In this document: one piece after another, positions 32,807 through 43,759 of the stretch
How the letters are laid out: the number at the start of each line of letters is the position of its first letter
Numbering within the stretch: position 1 is the first letter of the stretch
Assembly: GCA_033675265.1 (NCBI GenBank)
Contig: JAUJYZ010000126.1
Location: forward strand, 1 to 64,000
Direction of reading: 5' to 3'
From: Actinostola sp. cb2023
Lineage: Eukaryota; Cnidaria; Anthozoa; Actiniaria; Actinostolidae
Length of the DNA stretch: 64,000 bases
The notes under the pieces: model-generated
Told to the model about the DNA's origin: nothing
The model's database searches: none
What the model saw: the letters and a program-made list of their open reading frames with translations, nothing else
Program-made: the position numbers and the translations under genes

Positions 32807-33149
32807 TATAATATACATACGGTGCCGGAATGACTGTTTTATATGTACCTAAGACACATTTCAATCTGTCGAATACACATTGCAATAGGCAAAGTGCAAT
32901 ACGCAATGTGCAATACGCACGAAACACAAGTCAACCTTTATTGAAATAGCTGTACATTCTGAATATGCTCTAATTGACTTGTTTACTACCCAAAGCATTC
33001 AATAAACAATTTAGAGAGGATTAAAAAAGGTTTTTAAAAATCACACTCTCTCCTGCACCATGTTCGTTTTTTTTCCCCACACTCTATCAGAGGCCCTGAT
33101 GTACATACAAAAAAATGTATACATGTACTGTACAGGCAAGGTCCATTTT

Positions 33150-33420
33150 CGTACCTCCATTATGTCAAACAGTCATGCCATACATTGCACGGCGGGCCCG
33201 CGCGCTTCGTAAAACAGCACGTTCGAGTGTAACCAGCCGCCATATTGGACGGGCGCATATTTTGGGAGTCTGGGAACGAATTTCACGAGTGCAAAACGAC
33301 TTCTCTTTCGGAGCCTCGTATGTCGATCGTGTTTTTCCGAATAACAATCGGAAGACAGGAAGAGACGAAGCCTTCCTTGATGTCCATTTTGGTACCAAAC
33401 TCGACGGGTAAATATTGAAA
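33150..33420. other. CpG-rich island-like patch
   Basis: A GC- and CpG-rich patch (GGCGGGCCCGCGCGC, GCCATATTGGACGGGCGC) in AT-rich surroundings, with a 98-codon frame ending at 33411 that has no recognisable domain. CGGCGGGCCCG at 33191 faces GGGCCCGCCG at 36527. It may be an element end, a promoter or a first exon; the sequence does not decide. Confidence 0.35.
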
Positions 33421-36400
33421 AGCGATTTTATATGATTGTCGTTTTGTCCTGGATTTTGAAAAACTGAAGATTTTGATTTGAAGGGCATATTTTGACCCTT
33501 GGTAAAGTTTTGCCGTGTTAATTATTTTGTAAATGAAATAAACACATTTTGAATCCTCGATAGTTGTTTGAAATTGTTATCGTTTTAGTTTTTTGAATTT
33601 AGTTTTTGATTTTCTGTCATGAGCGGTTGCTTTTGGTCAATTTTCACTACTTTAACTGTAAGTTTCAACGCTGCCGCGTTTACAAGTCGCCAAATTACGA
33701 AGAGATAAGGAGTCATCGCTAATGAAAAACACTGTAATGGAAAAGTCTATTAGGCAAGAAGTAGAAAACTAAGTAAACAAAAAGAGTTAGAAAGCAAATA
33801 ATGGTAAATGAGGGAGATCATTCATCTTTTTTTGTGGAACTGAGATGCATAAAAGAGCTAGTTATAGGTCTCATGTGCTGTTGGTTGTGACGCGCGAAAT
33901 CAGCTCAGCAAGGAAATTTAATTTCTGAATTAACATTTTTTTCCATTTCCCTCCTGTAACTTTACTTTAGCCATGCAGTTTAGGCCATGTTGTACCCCGA
34001 ACCACACCGAGGAAATGAATGTGTATTGATAAGGGTTATAATACTGATGAAAAACCTAAGCTTATCTTGTAAAGTAAAACTGTATACATGAATGTACTGT
34101 GTACAATTAAAAATTGAACTGTACTGAACAATGAATGTGTATATTCGATGTAAGTTTACTAGTATGTACCATATGCCTGTGACAAATTATATTTTTATTG
34201 ACATAAAAGTAATTATATTATATTGTCATTGCATGTATATAAATGAGATATTCAAAAATACAAATATGGTAGTCTGAAAACTTGATATGCTATAAACAGG
34301 CTGACATGACATAACTATTGTTTCACAGTGAAACTCTCTTCACCCCATGAACACTTCTACTGCATGTGAGACCAATACTTAGCCTGGTTTCGAACTAATA
34401 AATACCGTTTTAAATAATTCCACAGTGAAGTAAGGTAAAGTTTGATCTATTGGTGTCGACCAATAATTATTGGTTACAATTGCAACTGCAGAAATATCAA
34501 ATCAACTAGTATAAGTGTGACAAGTTTTCATCTAAATAATGGTGACAGTAACTAACAGATAAGTTATCTGATTAATTATATTTATTTATGTACTCCATTT
34601 ATGCTGTTATAATAATTAAATATAATTAATCCATATAAAATATCATTACATACAATACCTTGTGTACTATTTGCATAATATTTGCAGTTTAAATATAACA
34701 ATAATTGTTATGTTGTTGTAAATACCAATCATTGCAGTAGTCTATGGATTTACATTAGGACACAAAGTCCACAAACTTAAGAGTACAAACACTTATACCA
34801 TGCAACATAAATATAATAGTATTATTAGTACTAAATACTGATATTTATATCCTCGTTTAATTAGTGCTATTTAGAACAAAATATTGCATGCATATAGTGT
34901 TCGTACTCTATTATTATAAATAAATAAATTAAATAAATACTGTCCATGTCTTGTTTTAGGATTGTGTATTCTATAAATTTACTCATATGATAACACTATT
35001 TGAGGCCATTTTCAAATATTCTGATTATACCAGTTGGTCATTTTACCTTTCCCAAAATTTATTTACCTTTTAATCAGTACTGATTAGCAATTCATCTAAC
35101 TTGTTCAGTTGACTGTAAGCTAGAGTGTTAGTCCACAGACAGTGACATCAAATTCAAGATTCATTGCAGACATGCATGACGGCAACTTACAGTTACAGTC
35201 TATACAATAGCATTGACTTAAATATACATGACTGGGGTAAAAGAAGTATGTTATAGGAGTGTACGTGACACAAGCAAAGTATGACTAACTTATAATCATA
35301 AGTCTGTTGTTGCATGCTATATGTTTCACGTTGAAATGGAAGTATTCAAATACTATGGTAGTAACACTTGCTTGCCTCACAATGAGCCCTACACATAATG
35401 AAACTTGTCGTCACACTCTGAAATGTATTTAACTTTATTGAAAGTTGAGAATGTTTGTACATGTAAGTGCAGATGAATCACCTGAACTCAGAATTTGAAC
35501 ACCATAAACAAAGACTGAAGGGTACTGTAGTACCCAATAATTGTATTATAATTATTATTGTACTATTGCGTTCATTCCATCTGTGTGCATGTTACATGTA
35601 CCAAGTGTTTCCTCCCTAAAATGAGACGTTGCCATACTACTCTTCTACTCATTCCAACAATAAATGCCTAATTAGGGCATTATTGCTGTGCCTGCTAATC
35701 TTATAATTTTAATTTTAACCACCACTACTATTTAATAATAGTCAAGAACATAATGTTGAATGTTGTCGAAAACAACAAACAATAACATATATATCATCAC
35801 ATGTACCATCACTCAGTTGCAGAACATAGACTAATAATTTTTACTGAATTAATAAATTAATAAGCTTAAATGATTTTAAAATTATATAAGCTTATTTTCA
35901 AAGATCATACAAGTTTGTACACTCAAGTTCTTGACGTTAAGGACCTACAGTACAGTACCTAAAAGAAAAACAATACATAAAATTGTAGTTAAAACAATTA
36001 CTCATGTCGCTGCATATGAACTATAGAGATAAACAATGGTATTGTTACTGTACAGCATTATATATGTAGTGTCATTTCATTTGCTAGATTTACCGTGAAG
36101 AGCAAAATATATTTAACGATGAGTTAAATCTTACAACATGAAACCCCTAAAATTACTGTAGGGCACAAAGAAAGAGGAGATATTTCAGAGAAACTTACCG
36201 TCTATTAAATCGAGTGTTCTTCATGGAAGTACCGAAGTATATTTCACGATCGAATAGCAGAAGTCTGTTGCTTTTTCCTTAACAAAATACATCATGGAGG
36301 CCTATTTCTTTCCCAACCATATCCAACAACAAACTCAATTAACTGTTTCACCATTCTTCACCAAAGAAATATTTTACTCGTTCATTTTCCCGTCAATTTC
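33421..36400. other. 3-kb AT-rich stretch without genes
   Basis: Apart from the MITE at 34781 I see no repeats, domains or long frames. Confidence 0.5.
34781..34908. mobile_element. GAGTAC MITE family, copy 3
   Basis: GAGTACAAACACTTATACCA at the left and GTGTTCGTACTC at the right; shares GCAACATAAATA and GTTTAATTAGTGCTA with the 26.7-kb copies, with more changes. Confidence 0.75.
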
Positions 36401-37077
36401 GCTGAACAAAATGCTCTAAGACCTCACCACATGTTTATACACGACGCCATTTTGTTTACATTTATGCGCTAAACCGCTGGCCAATTTGTCTGGCGAACGT
36501 GACGTTTTTTCGAGGGTCTGGGCCCGCCGTGTTGTATGTCACACTCTACTAATCCTCCTGGCACTAAGGACGTTACTAATATAGGGAATGAGGAATGGGG
36601 AATGGGGAATGAAGAATGAGGAATGGGGAATGGGAGACTGGGGACGAGTGGTCAGCGGTAGTTGCCTTTAAAAGTGTCATGGCTGCTGTTACTGCTGTTA
36701 CGAAGTCCTTGTGGAGTATATTTCGTGAGAAATCGGTTTAAAAAAAATCGGTTAAAAATTCATGTCCAACTAGAATACAATGCATATATAATATTGTATT
36801 ATCTTCTATTAAATTGGGTTGTAGTTTTTTTTGTCGTTCCATTGCTTAGTTGGAGATCAATCACATTCAAGATCAAGAGAAGAGGGATTGTCAGTAAGTA
36901 TAACTTTCGCTCTGTATGCACCTATTAGACACAAAAGCCAATGACACTCACTTGGAAATATTAAACAAGTTTATTCAGAGTTAAACTTAAGCTAATAGTC
37001 TTCATACTGAATGTTCAGTTTTTCACTGAACTGTACAGTTATGTAAAGCTAGCACATACATGTATATACAGCTTATT

Positions 37078-37203
37078 AGATGTTTTCTCGGGTATTACCG
37101 GCTGATTTTTTACGAGTTGCGAAAGTATTTGTTGGAGTGTAGGGTGAGGAAAAATGCGAGCAACGAGTGAAATGTCAGCCCGTAATACCTGAGAAAACAT
37201 CTA
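37078..37203. mobile_element. 126-bp inverted-repeat element in the loop of the foldback
   Basis: TTAGATGTTTTCTCGGGTAT and TACCGGCTGA pair with TCAGCCCGTAATACC and TGAGAAAACATCTAA. Confidence 0.65.
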
Positions 37204-37652
37204 ATGAGGGATTTATTATATAACTGACGTAACTTTATCAGGATATTGTTTTTTGAGATTTTTGAGTTGTGAACAGGGCATTACGGATTTCTACAGGGCA
37301 TTAATGCCTCGTATCGGCCCTCAAAAATGACCAAATTTGGTAAAATTACATCAGATATATCAGTGTGAGTAGTAGATAAGCGTGAGCACTGTATATTTGA
37401 ATTGCAAATTTTAAATTTTAAAAACTCAAGATTGATCTCCAACTAAACAATGGAACGACAAAAAAAACTACAACCCAATTTAATAGAAGATAATACAATA
37501 TTATATATGCATTGTATTCTAGTTGGACATGAATTTTTAACCGATTTTTTTATGTTTCTCACGAAAAATATACTCCACAAGGACTTCGTAACAGCAGTAA
37601 CAGCAGCCATGACACTTTTAATGGCAACTACCGCTGACCACTCGTCCCCAGT

Positions 37653-38240
37653 CTATAATAATAATAATAATAATAATATAACTTTATTTAAACACGGTGG
37701 ACCCATCAGGATTTTACAAAGAAATATGATAAAATTGTAAATATCTATATACATAAACACTCTATCTATCTAATTATTATATATAAAAACTAATACTATA
37801 AATAAACAAAATAACCTGCTTTTCAGGAGTGCCGTGTATTTAGTGAACTAGTTAAAAAATCGTTTACAGCCAGCACGAAAACTACTAAGGGTTTGTGCTT
37901 GCCGTAATTCGTTTGGGAGGCCATTCCAAAGAACAGCCCCATTATAGCTAAAGCTATTTTTTCGATAATTAGTGCGAGGAAATGGTATAGTAAGTTTGCA
38001 CTCGGTGTCCCGCAATGAATAGCTTGTAACGCTGCTACGGTCTACAAATTTTGAGCGAAGATAATCCGGAGCAAGACCATTAAGTGATTTATAGACCATA
38101 ACAGCTTTTTGAATTTGGCGTTGGCAGTCCAGTTTTTTCCAACCGAGCAATTCAAATAGATCATCGGCATTAGTGTCATAGCTGGAGAAAGTTAAAACCC
38201 GAGCCGCACGATTTTGTAGCTTTTTCATTTCTTTTTTTTC
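37653..38240 (-). mobile_element. 5'-truncated LINE, C-terminal tail of the reverse transcriptase ORF
   Basis: The frame at 37848-38249 (minus) encodes about 126 element-derived residues. They carry the hallmarks of the region after the reverse transcriptase in Jockey/CR1/L2-type LINEs: KLQNRAARVLT, DLFELLGWKKLD, VYKSLNGLAPDYL, RTNYRKNSF and AVLWNGLPNELR. The catalytic part is missing. Downstream on the minus strand are a ~180-bp 3' end and a TAAATAAAGTT(ATT)n tail at 37655-37690. It lies inside the right arm of the foldback element and so inserted after it. The exact clade is inferred. Confidence 0.88.
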
Positions 38241-38294
38241 ATTCCCCATTCCTCATTCCTCATTCCCTATATTAGTAACGTCCTGGCACTAAGG

Positions 38295-39130
38295 TGTGGG
38301 ATTGCAGAAAGACTATGCAAATTTAGGAAATTGACACAACTTTGTTTGTTGTTTTCTAATAAATTGACTGAGCTTGCATAATTTTACCACAATCCCGCAA
38401 CTCACTCCCTCCTGGGTTGCTCAAGCCATCGTCATTTTATTCAGCAGCCAGTGTATATCGATCACTACTCAGCACAACAACATACATGTAACTATTATAT
38501 AACTATTATGCACTGGTTTCACTCGACATAATGATGACATGATATACAACCAAACTTACATTGTTGTATTGTGTGGGCCACTTGTGTTCTCCTGTTACCT
38601 TGTTGTAGATAAACAGAGTCTGTCCTGACTTACATTGGTACTCTGTCCATTCAGTATCCATTTGGGTGGACTGCATAGTGTTTAAATACTAGTTTAACGA
38701 AATGGACAATTACAACTTTTGCCTGACGATTGCAAACTTTATCCTTCTCGATCAGACAGACGTACAACAATCATCCACCAAACCTACCTTGACTACTTCT
38801 TCAGTATTGAAAACAAAGCCTGAGAAACGTTAAACTATACACGTAAGACCGTAGCAACTATGAATGATGTCAAAGGTGGGATAACAAGATATTTAGAGTG
38901 AGTAATCACTGACGCTCGAACTTCAAACTTCGTTCGACTCACAGAAAACAGCAGGCGTCACTGGACAGTGGACTGGAACGAGCCTCGTTTGGATGAAACG
39001 AAAATATGAAAAAAAATACTCATCAATTTTATATAAAACAACATCATTTGTGTTGATAATAAAGTTTTACATGAAACGAAAATGTAGGTTTTTCTTTATA
39101 ACGAAAGAAACTGATTGAAAACGGACTCTG
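38295..39130. other. AT-rich intergenic DNA
   Basis: A weak inverted pair (GTGGGATTGCAGAAAGACTATGC / GCATAATTTTACCACAATCCCGC, 38297-38396) is the only structure seen. Confidence 0.45.
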
Positions 39131-39137
39131 CCGAGTT

Positions 39138-39190
39138 TGTATCGTGAGTGAATAGCTTTGGGCTTCCTGTGGTTTATTGCCCGCGATACA
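39138..39190. repeat. Hairpin around GGGCTTCCTGTGG
   Basis: TGTATCG pairs with CGATACA; the enclosed sequence carries GGGCTTCCTGTGG at 39160-39172. Confidence 0.5.
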
Positions 39191-39448
39191 ATAGGTCAGT
39201 GTTGTCTACGACAAGATTTGTTGATATGAAAACCCTTTGAATGCTTTTGTTGGTGTCTACATAATACAGGTAATGTGTAGTAATGTGGTTGTGATTTATG
39301 TTGGAATCGATTCTTTGATTCAAACACTAAAACTAAAATCTGCTCGTGTCTCTGATTCATCGATCTGAGGGCTGTGTTTAATACCGGATGTGCATGTTAG
39401 GTTTAGGGTTTCTGCATGTATTTGACATTCATATGAATTGTGTTTCAG

Positions 39449-39804
39449 ATTGCGAGGAAACTATGGACTCTATAAACGTCAAGAGTAGTGATTATAACAG
39501 GGAGTTAATCAAAGTAGAAAGCCATCCTCAGAATGATGAGATCAATGTGAATGATGGCTCTGTAGATAACAATATCAACTGTGTTGGAGGGAAGCCATTC
39601 AAATGTTCCTCTTCCCGTGAGGAATTGCAGTCTGATGGCCTCGATTGCTGTGGAAATGTGGTGTCCATAAAAACAGAAACTGAATCTGACTGGGTTGAGA
39701 AACGTTGTAAATCAGGAGAATTGCTCTACCACTACAACAAAGTTAGTGGAGAAAAGCAATGGCCATCAGGTGGTGCTCACAGGGTATCTGATGTACATGT
39801 ACAT
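39449..39804 (+). CDS. Probable internal exon with a WW-like motif
   Basis: The frame is bounded by an acceptor (TTGTGTTTCAG, ending 39448) and a donor (ACAT|GTAAGTATG at 39805). Intron phase is 1 at the start and 0 at the end. Counting residues from the ATG at 39388, Trp102 and Trp125 are 22 residues apart with LYHYN between and WP at the end, a WW-domain-like pattern. Two psi-Lys-x-Glu motifs (IKVE, IKTE) are possible SUMO sites, and GGKPFKCSS resembles a finger linker. A start inside the exon (ATG at 39463) is also possible. The phase-0 end fits the phase-0 C2H2 exon at 45929, which suggests one gene with a 6.1-kb intron. That link is inference and no known family is named. Confidence 0.6.
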
Positions 39805-39837
39805 GTAAGTATGTTTTACATTTATAATAGCCATATA

Positions 39838-40042
39838 CATGTACATACACCTGTTTTCAAAAATGTTGCCCATTTACAAAATACAAAATAGTAAAATTTA
39901 GCAAAAAAGGAATTAATTGGAGAAACAAAAGAAATGCACACAAGCTGAACTCTGGCTTATTGTTTCTCTAATAAATTCCTTTTTACTATTTTACTATTTT
40001 GTATTTTGTAAATGGACAACGTTTTTGAAAACAGGTATGCGT
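39838..40042. mobile_element. ~200-bp MITE just behind the exon donor
   Basis: CCTGTTTTCAAAAATGTTGC and CCATTTACAAAATACAAAAT at the left pair with ATTTTGTATTTTGTAAATGG and TTTTTGAAAACAGG at the right. It starts about 35 bp after the donor at 39805. Confidence 0.85.
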
Positions 40043-40580
40043 ATACATGACAATCACAATAACAATAGTTTATTTAGTACCAGAATAATTAAATAATAAT
40101 TATAATTTATTTCTATAGTGTTATTTCCTAAGAGTCCAATAGCGCTGTAGAATTTTTATACATAGAAACAATACAAATATACTGTCAGCAGTGTGGCATA
40201 TGTTTGGTACAAGCTAACTGAAATAACCATGAGGGCTAAACTAGTCAGTTAGCTGTCTACAATAAGTTATACAATTATACGAGCAACATGTACATAATTA
40301 AACACATGTACATGTACACAGGGGGTCTGAGAGGGGGATACAAACATACATGTAGCAATAACAATATAATAGTAATTAAATTGACAGTACAGGCTTGTTG
40401 TAAATTGTACTTTGTTTTGCCATGTTTCTAATGTATATAGTTATAGTTACATGTACATTTATAAATACACTATATTTAAAAAGGAAACACTATATATTAT
40501 ATTTAGCGCCACAAGTTTATTAGTGTCTTAATTGATATTATGATGTGCTAATTCTCATCAAATAAAACCATTATTATTTA
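40043..40580. other. AT-rich putative intron sequence
   Basis: ACATGTACATGT-type runs are frequent. No coding sequence is seen. Confidence 0.45.
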
Positions 40581-40584
40581 TATA

Positions 40585-40660
40585 CCTATTCCAAAAATCG
40601 TTGTGTCCCCGAAAGCAACATGCAAGAAGCTGACGACTGCAAAGGGCATTGGGACTTTCT
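40585..40660 (+). repeat. Dispersed repeat, copy 1 of 3
   Basis: TATTCCAAAAATCGTTGTGT and GCAAGAAGCTGACGACTGCA are shared with 53868-53955 (same strand) and 41600-41670 (other strand). Confidence 0.65.
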
Positions 40661-40871
40661 CCTTATTCATTTATTTATCTATAGACATTTTAACAACATG
40701 CATTTTCAAATGGCCGAATAGTTCCAAATCATTGCTATTCAACGCTCGAAGGGATAACTTCTCAAGTACCACAGATAAATAAATTAACTAGGCTACCTAA
40801 CAGCAGTGAATGCTGACGGTGAATGCAATGTTTATAGTAGTTGTGGATAACTGTTGGTGCCGGAGAGCTTA

Positions 40872-41015
40872 GAGTGATTCCAATCAGAAACCTGGGCACT
40901 ACTAATTAGCTGTCAGTGTATATTAGATGCAAAGTAACAAAAGTCAACAAAAGAGTGAGTGTCTAATAGTGTGTATTGGTGTAGTTAGTAATGCCCAGGT
41001 TTATTGGAATCACTC
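40872..41015. mobile_element. 144-bp MITE with TA duplication
   Basis: GAGTGATTCCAATCAGAAAC and CTGGGCACTACTAA at the left pair with TTAGTAATGCCCAG and GTTTATTGGAATCACTC at the right, TA on each side. Confidence 0.85.
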
Positions 41016-41599
41016 TACTGTAGTTATGAAATGTTTTGTTTTATGTAAGTGACAAGTATGCAAATTATTAGGCAAGTCTACCTTTCTTTGTTTTGAATAG
41101 TATTTGTCTATTTGAAAAAGTGGATAGCTTATGAATAACTAATGTATTACTTATAAATTGAGATTTCAATGCGAATATTCACACTTGAAACTGACACACG
41201 GTCAGCCGGCACTAATCAGCTCAATTAATACGGTGATCTTCAACTACACAATTCCCACGAAAAGCACAAGATACGGTATCTGATGGGCTTACGAGTCAGG
41301 ATATACCACGGGCTAAAGAAACATACACATGTACAAATTAATTAGGGACACATATTTTGGGCACGACATTTACCGATCAGAAACGCGAAAACAACTCACT
41401 TCAGACTATAGCGTATGTAGGAGTTGGCGCGAAAAGCATGATGGTTCTTGAGAATTGCATGATGGTTCTTGAGAATTGCATGATGGTTATTGGAAACTGC
41501 ATGCCGGGTAAATATCGAGATTTTTTCTGCCTACGTGAATGAATTAGAATTGCTTCCTTGCTCGCTCGCTTCAGGCTCGCTCGCTGCGTCAGCAATTAG

Positions 41600-41670
41600 G
41601 AGATTCCCAAAATCCTTTGCGGTCGTCAGCTTCTTGCTTGTTGCTTTCGGCCCGGACAACGATATTTGGA
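41600..41670 (-). repeat. Dispersed repeat, copy 2 of 3
   Basis: On the minus strand TGTTCCAAATATCGTTGTCC and GCAAGAAGCTGACGACCGCA are followed by GGGAATCTCCTAATTGC, as at 53935. This copy stays open on the minus strand to a stop at 41526, whereas the others do not. Confidence 0.65.
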
Positions 41671-41683
41671 ACAGGTGTATATT

Positions 41684-41795
41684 ATTACAAGATCATGTAA
41701 AGATCTTAGATGATATCGCGCCATGATCATAAGTTCTTGCAGGATCCTGAAAGACTTAATTTTGGTACCCAAGATCTGTCATGATCTTGTCAACA
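41684..41795. repeat. GATC-rich inverted repeat
   Basis: ACAAGATCATGTAAAGATCTT at 41689 faces AGATCTGTCATGATCTTGT at 41770. CATGATCA and GGATCC palindromes lie between. Possibly a small foldback element. Confidence 0.5.
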
Positions 41796-41849
41796 TCTGA
41801 TACACGTAGTCTCTCTAATCTCCTTTGGGATCCCTGTGTTACAAAAGGG

Positions 41850-42337
41850 AAGATACACCACAGGGACCCCGTCATTAATTGACTTCACTGTGTTACAGTG
41901 TACCCCATGACACGTACATTACAGGCAACCCATCATTATTTGACTTTACTGAGTTACAGTGTACCTCATGACACACCACAGGGAACCCATCGTTATTTGA
42001 CTTTTCTGTGTAACAGTGTACCCCATGACACAGGAGGGAACCCATCATTATTTGACTTTACTGTGTTACAGTGTACCCCATGACACACCACAGGGCACCC
42101 ATCATTATTTAGCTTTACTGTGTTACAGTGTACCCCATGACACATCACAGGGAACCTATCATTATTTGAATTTACCGAGTTACAGTGTACCACATGACAC
42201 ACCAGAGGGAACCCATCATTATTTGACTTCACTGTCTTACAGTGTACCCCATGACACATCACAGGGAACCTATCATTATTTGACTTTACTGTGTTACAGT
42301 GTACCCCATGACACATCACAGGGAACCCATCATTATT
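41850..42337 (+). repeat. 57-bp minisatellite, first block (about 8 units)
   Basis: The unit consists of GAACCCATCATTATTTGACT, TTACTGTGTTACAGTGTACC and CCATGACACACCACAGG. As 57 is a multiple of 3, one frame per strand stays open with a 19-residue period (VPHDTSQGTHHYLTLLCYS on plus, MCHGVHCNTVKSNNDGFPV on minus). Not a gene in my judgement. Each unit contains the complement of GGGTTCCCTGTGG. Confidence 0.95.
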
Positions 42338-42745
42338 AGTCGGGCTTCCTGTGGAAGACCCGACTCTAGAAATGAGAAGCGTTCTTCGTCGACCCCAGAA
42401 AGCATATTGGGCTCTACAGCGCATGCGCCCTGTGTCGGCCGCTAAGATAATCACCGAAGGCTCAAACTACATGGCTTATCAAGACGAGACATCGCATGTC
42501 TTTCTTCAGAAACCTTGTCGAAGGAAGGTTAATATGTCATCTTGTTTAAGCTTATATTTGTATTTGGTATGGATATATTTATGGCACCAAATAAACTATT
42601 GTCATTTCTATGATTCGCTGAGTTTGTGAAATCGATTTTACAAAGAAAGCATGTTCTAACGAGTCATGCATAATCACCCAAGGCTCCGTAAACAATATGG
42701 TTTCTTCACAATGGTTACTAGTATGTCGTCTTGTTTTTTATTATT

Positions 42746-43759
42746 AGTCGGGCTTCCTGTGGAAGCCCCGACTCTAAAAATGCAGTTTGTTCGTCTTCTT
42801 AGGCTTCAAATCGACATGTCACATTACAGGCGTTCCTTGTTTGTTGGCGCGGGGATTGGGGCGAGAGGAATGGCTTCTTCAACACCATTCTCGTACCCAG
42901 AGCCCGCTCGTCATTTGGTTTGTCGCTGGCTCTGGGAAACCCTGTTGCTCGGTCGTCAAATTTTGACGACCAAGTCGTCAGAGCGCATGCTCATACTAAA
43001 GACCGCTGAGAGCGGGTACTGTGGAAGAGTCTACTGGCTACGTAGTATTTACGTTGGTTTGAATATTCAAACTAACAAGTACACAAGTTTGTACATTTAT
43101 CTTCGTGTAGCCGTTTTTTAAAATCCCTTCGACGTTCATCACCGGTTCTTCTCTGGCTCTGTTGCGGTAAAGGCTGGACGATAAATACATGTTCTAATAT
43201 AATCTTGCATGTGAACCTTCCTGTCTTCCGCTTTGTTATTGTTTCTCTTGAATTATAAAAATATTCCTTTGAATACTCAAAGCGAGTACGATCGATTGTG
43301 TCTGTAGCCGTTACTTTACTTTTATAATTTATGTATTGTTAGATCTCCCTTTACGAATTCAGATCAATTTATGTCTACACAGTCACTCTCATTTCCATAG
43401 CTTTATAATTCAATAACGGAATACCATTGTATGAAAATACAACCGTCGCTGTCATTCCTTTCGTTCGCCTTGCAAGTTTGAATCTTTGTTGATCTCATGA
43501 ACCAATCAAATACGATCAGTCATTGTTGATTTCATCAGCCAATGAAATTTGCTAAAATTTCAGGGATTCCCAGAGCCAGCGACAAACCAAATGACGAGCG
43601 GGCTCTGGGTACGAGAATGCTTCAACACGAGACATCAGTTGGCCTCTTTCTTCACAAACAAATCAGATTGCTCTGTTTTAATCGCACTGCGATATCTATA
43701 TTTAGTTCAAATAGGCTATATGAGTTAGAAGCCCCACTTCACGCTAGTAGAGCGTCTAG
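42746..43759 (+). mobile_element. Copy 2, nested inside copy 1
   Basis: Starts with the same hairpin, AGTCGGGCTTCC-TGT-GGAAGCCCCGACT, and ends ACGCTAGTAGAGCGTCTAG. Without the MITE inside it is about 270 bp. A third end, inverted, lies at 43928-43954. Confidence 0.75.
42886..43619. mobile_element. 734-bp MITE with 9-bp duplication, innermost insertion
   Basis: Ends CATTCTCGTACCCAGAGCCC with about 53 bp of inverted similarity (CTCGTCATTTGGTTTGTCGC). CTTCAACAC is duplicated at 42877-42885 and 43620-43628. Its interior has no transposase. Confidence 0.92.

Larger units (their letters stand above)
31653..32946. mobile_element. AGCTATTTCAA-ended element containing a second one
   Basis: AGCTATTTCAAAAAACGTTG and GTGCGTATTGCGCATTGCG at the left are mirrored by CGCAATGTGCAATACGCAC and TTTATTGAAATAGCT at the right. 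It interrupts copy B between GTGTATAC and GTACATTCTG. Most of its interior is the 1-kb foldback element described next. Confidence 0.75.
30478..33092. mobile_element. Copy B of the same family, split by nested insertions
   Basis: The family sequence is seen at 30478-30569, resumes at 31471-31652 and again at 32947-33092 (ends TCTATCAGAGGCCCTG). Removing the two insertions gives a sequence collinear with copy A from about 29985 to 30375. Confidence 0.75.
33176..36540. mobile_element. Possible 3.4-kb element with ~20-bp ends
   Basis: CATACATTGCACGGCGGGCC at 33179 is mirrored by GGGCCCGCCGTGTTGTATG at 36520-36538. The 3-kb interior is AT-rich without genes and contains a GAGTAC MITE. No convincing target duplication. 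Confidence 0.35.
36570..38281. mobile_element. Foldback element with 13-bp duplication, hit by a LINE
   Basis: Left arm 36570-36860, right arm 37430-37650 plus 38241-38281: ACGTTACTAATATAGGGAAT, GGAATGAGG repeats, AGACTGGGGACGAGTGG, GTCATGGCTGCTGTTACTGC and CAACTAGAATACAATGC are mirrored. CCTGGCACTAAGG is present directly outside both ends (36557-36569, 38282-38294), a 13-bp duplication. A LINE tail is inserted inside the GGAATG part of the right arm. Confidence 0.88.

Noticed and set aside
33115..33411. 98-codon frame in the CpG-rich patch
   Set aside because: No domain, and the patch may be an element end; noted only as an island-like region.
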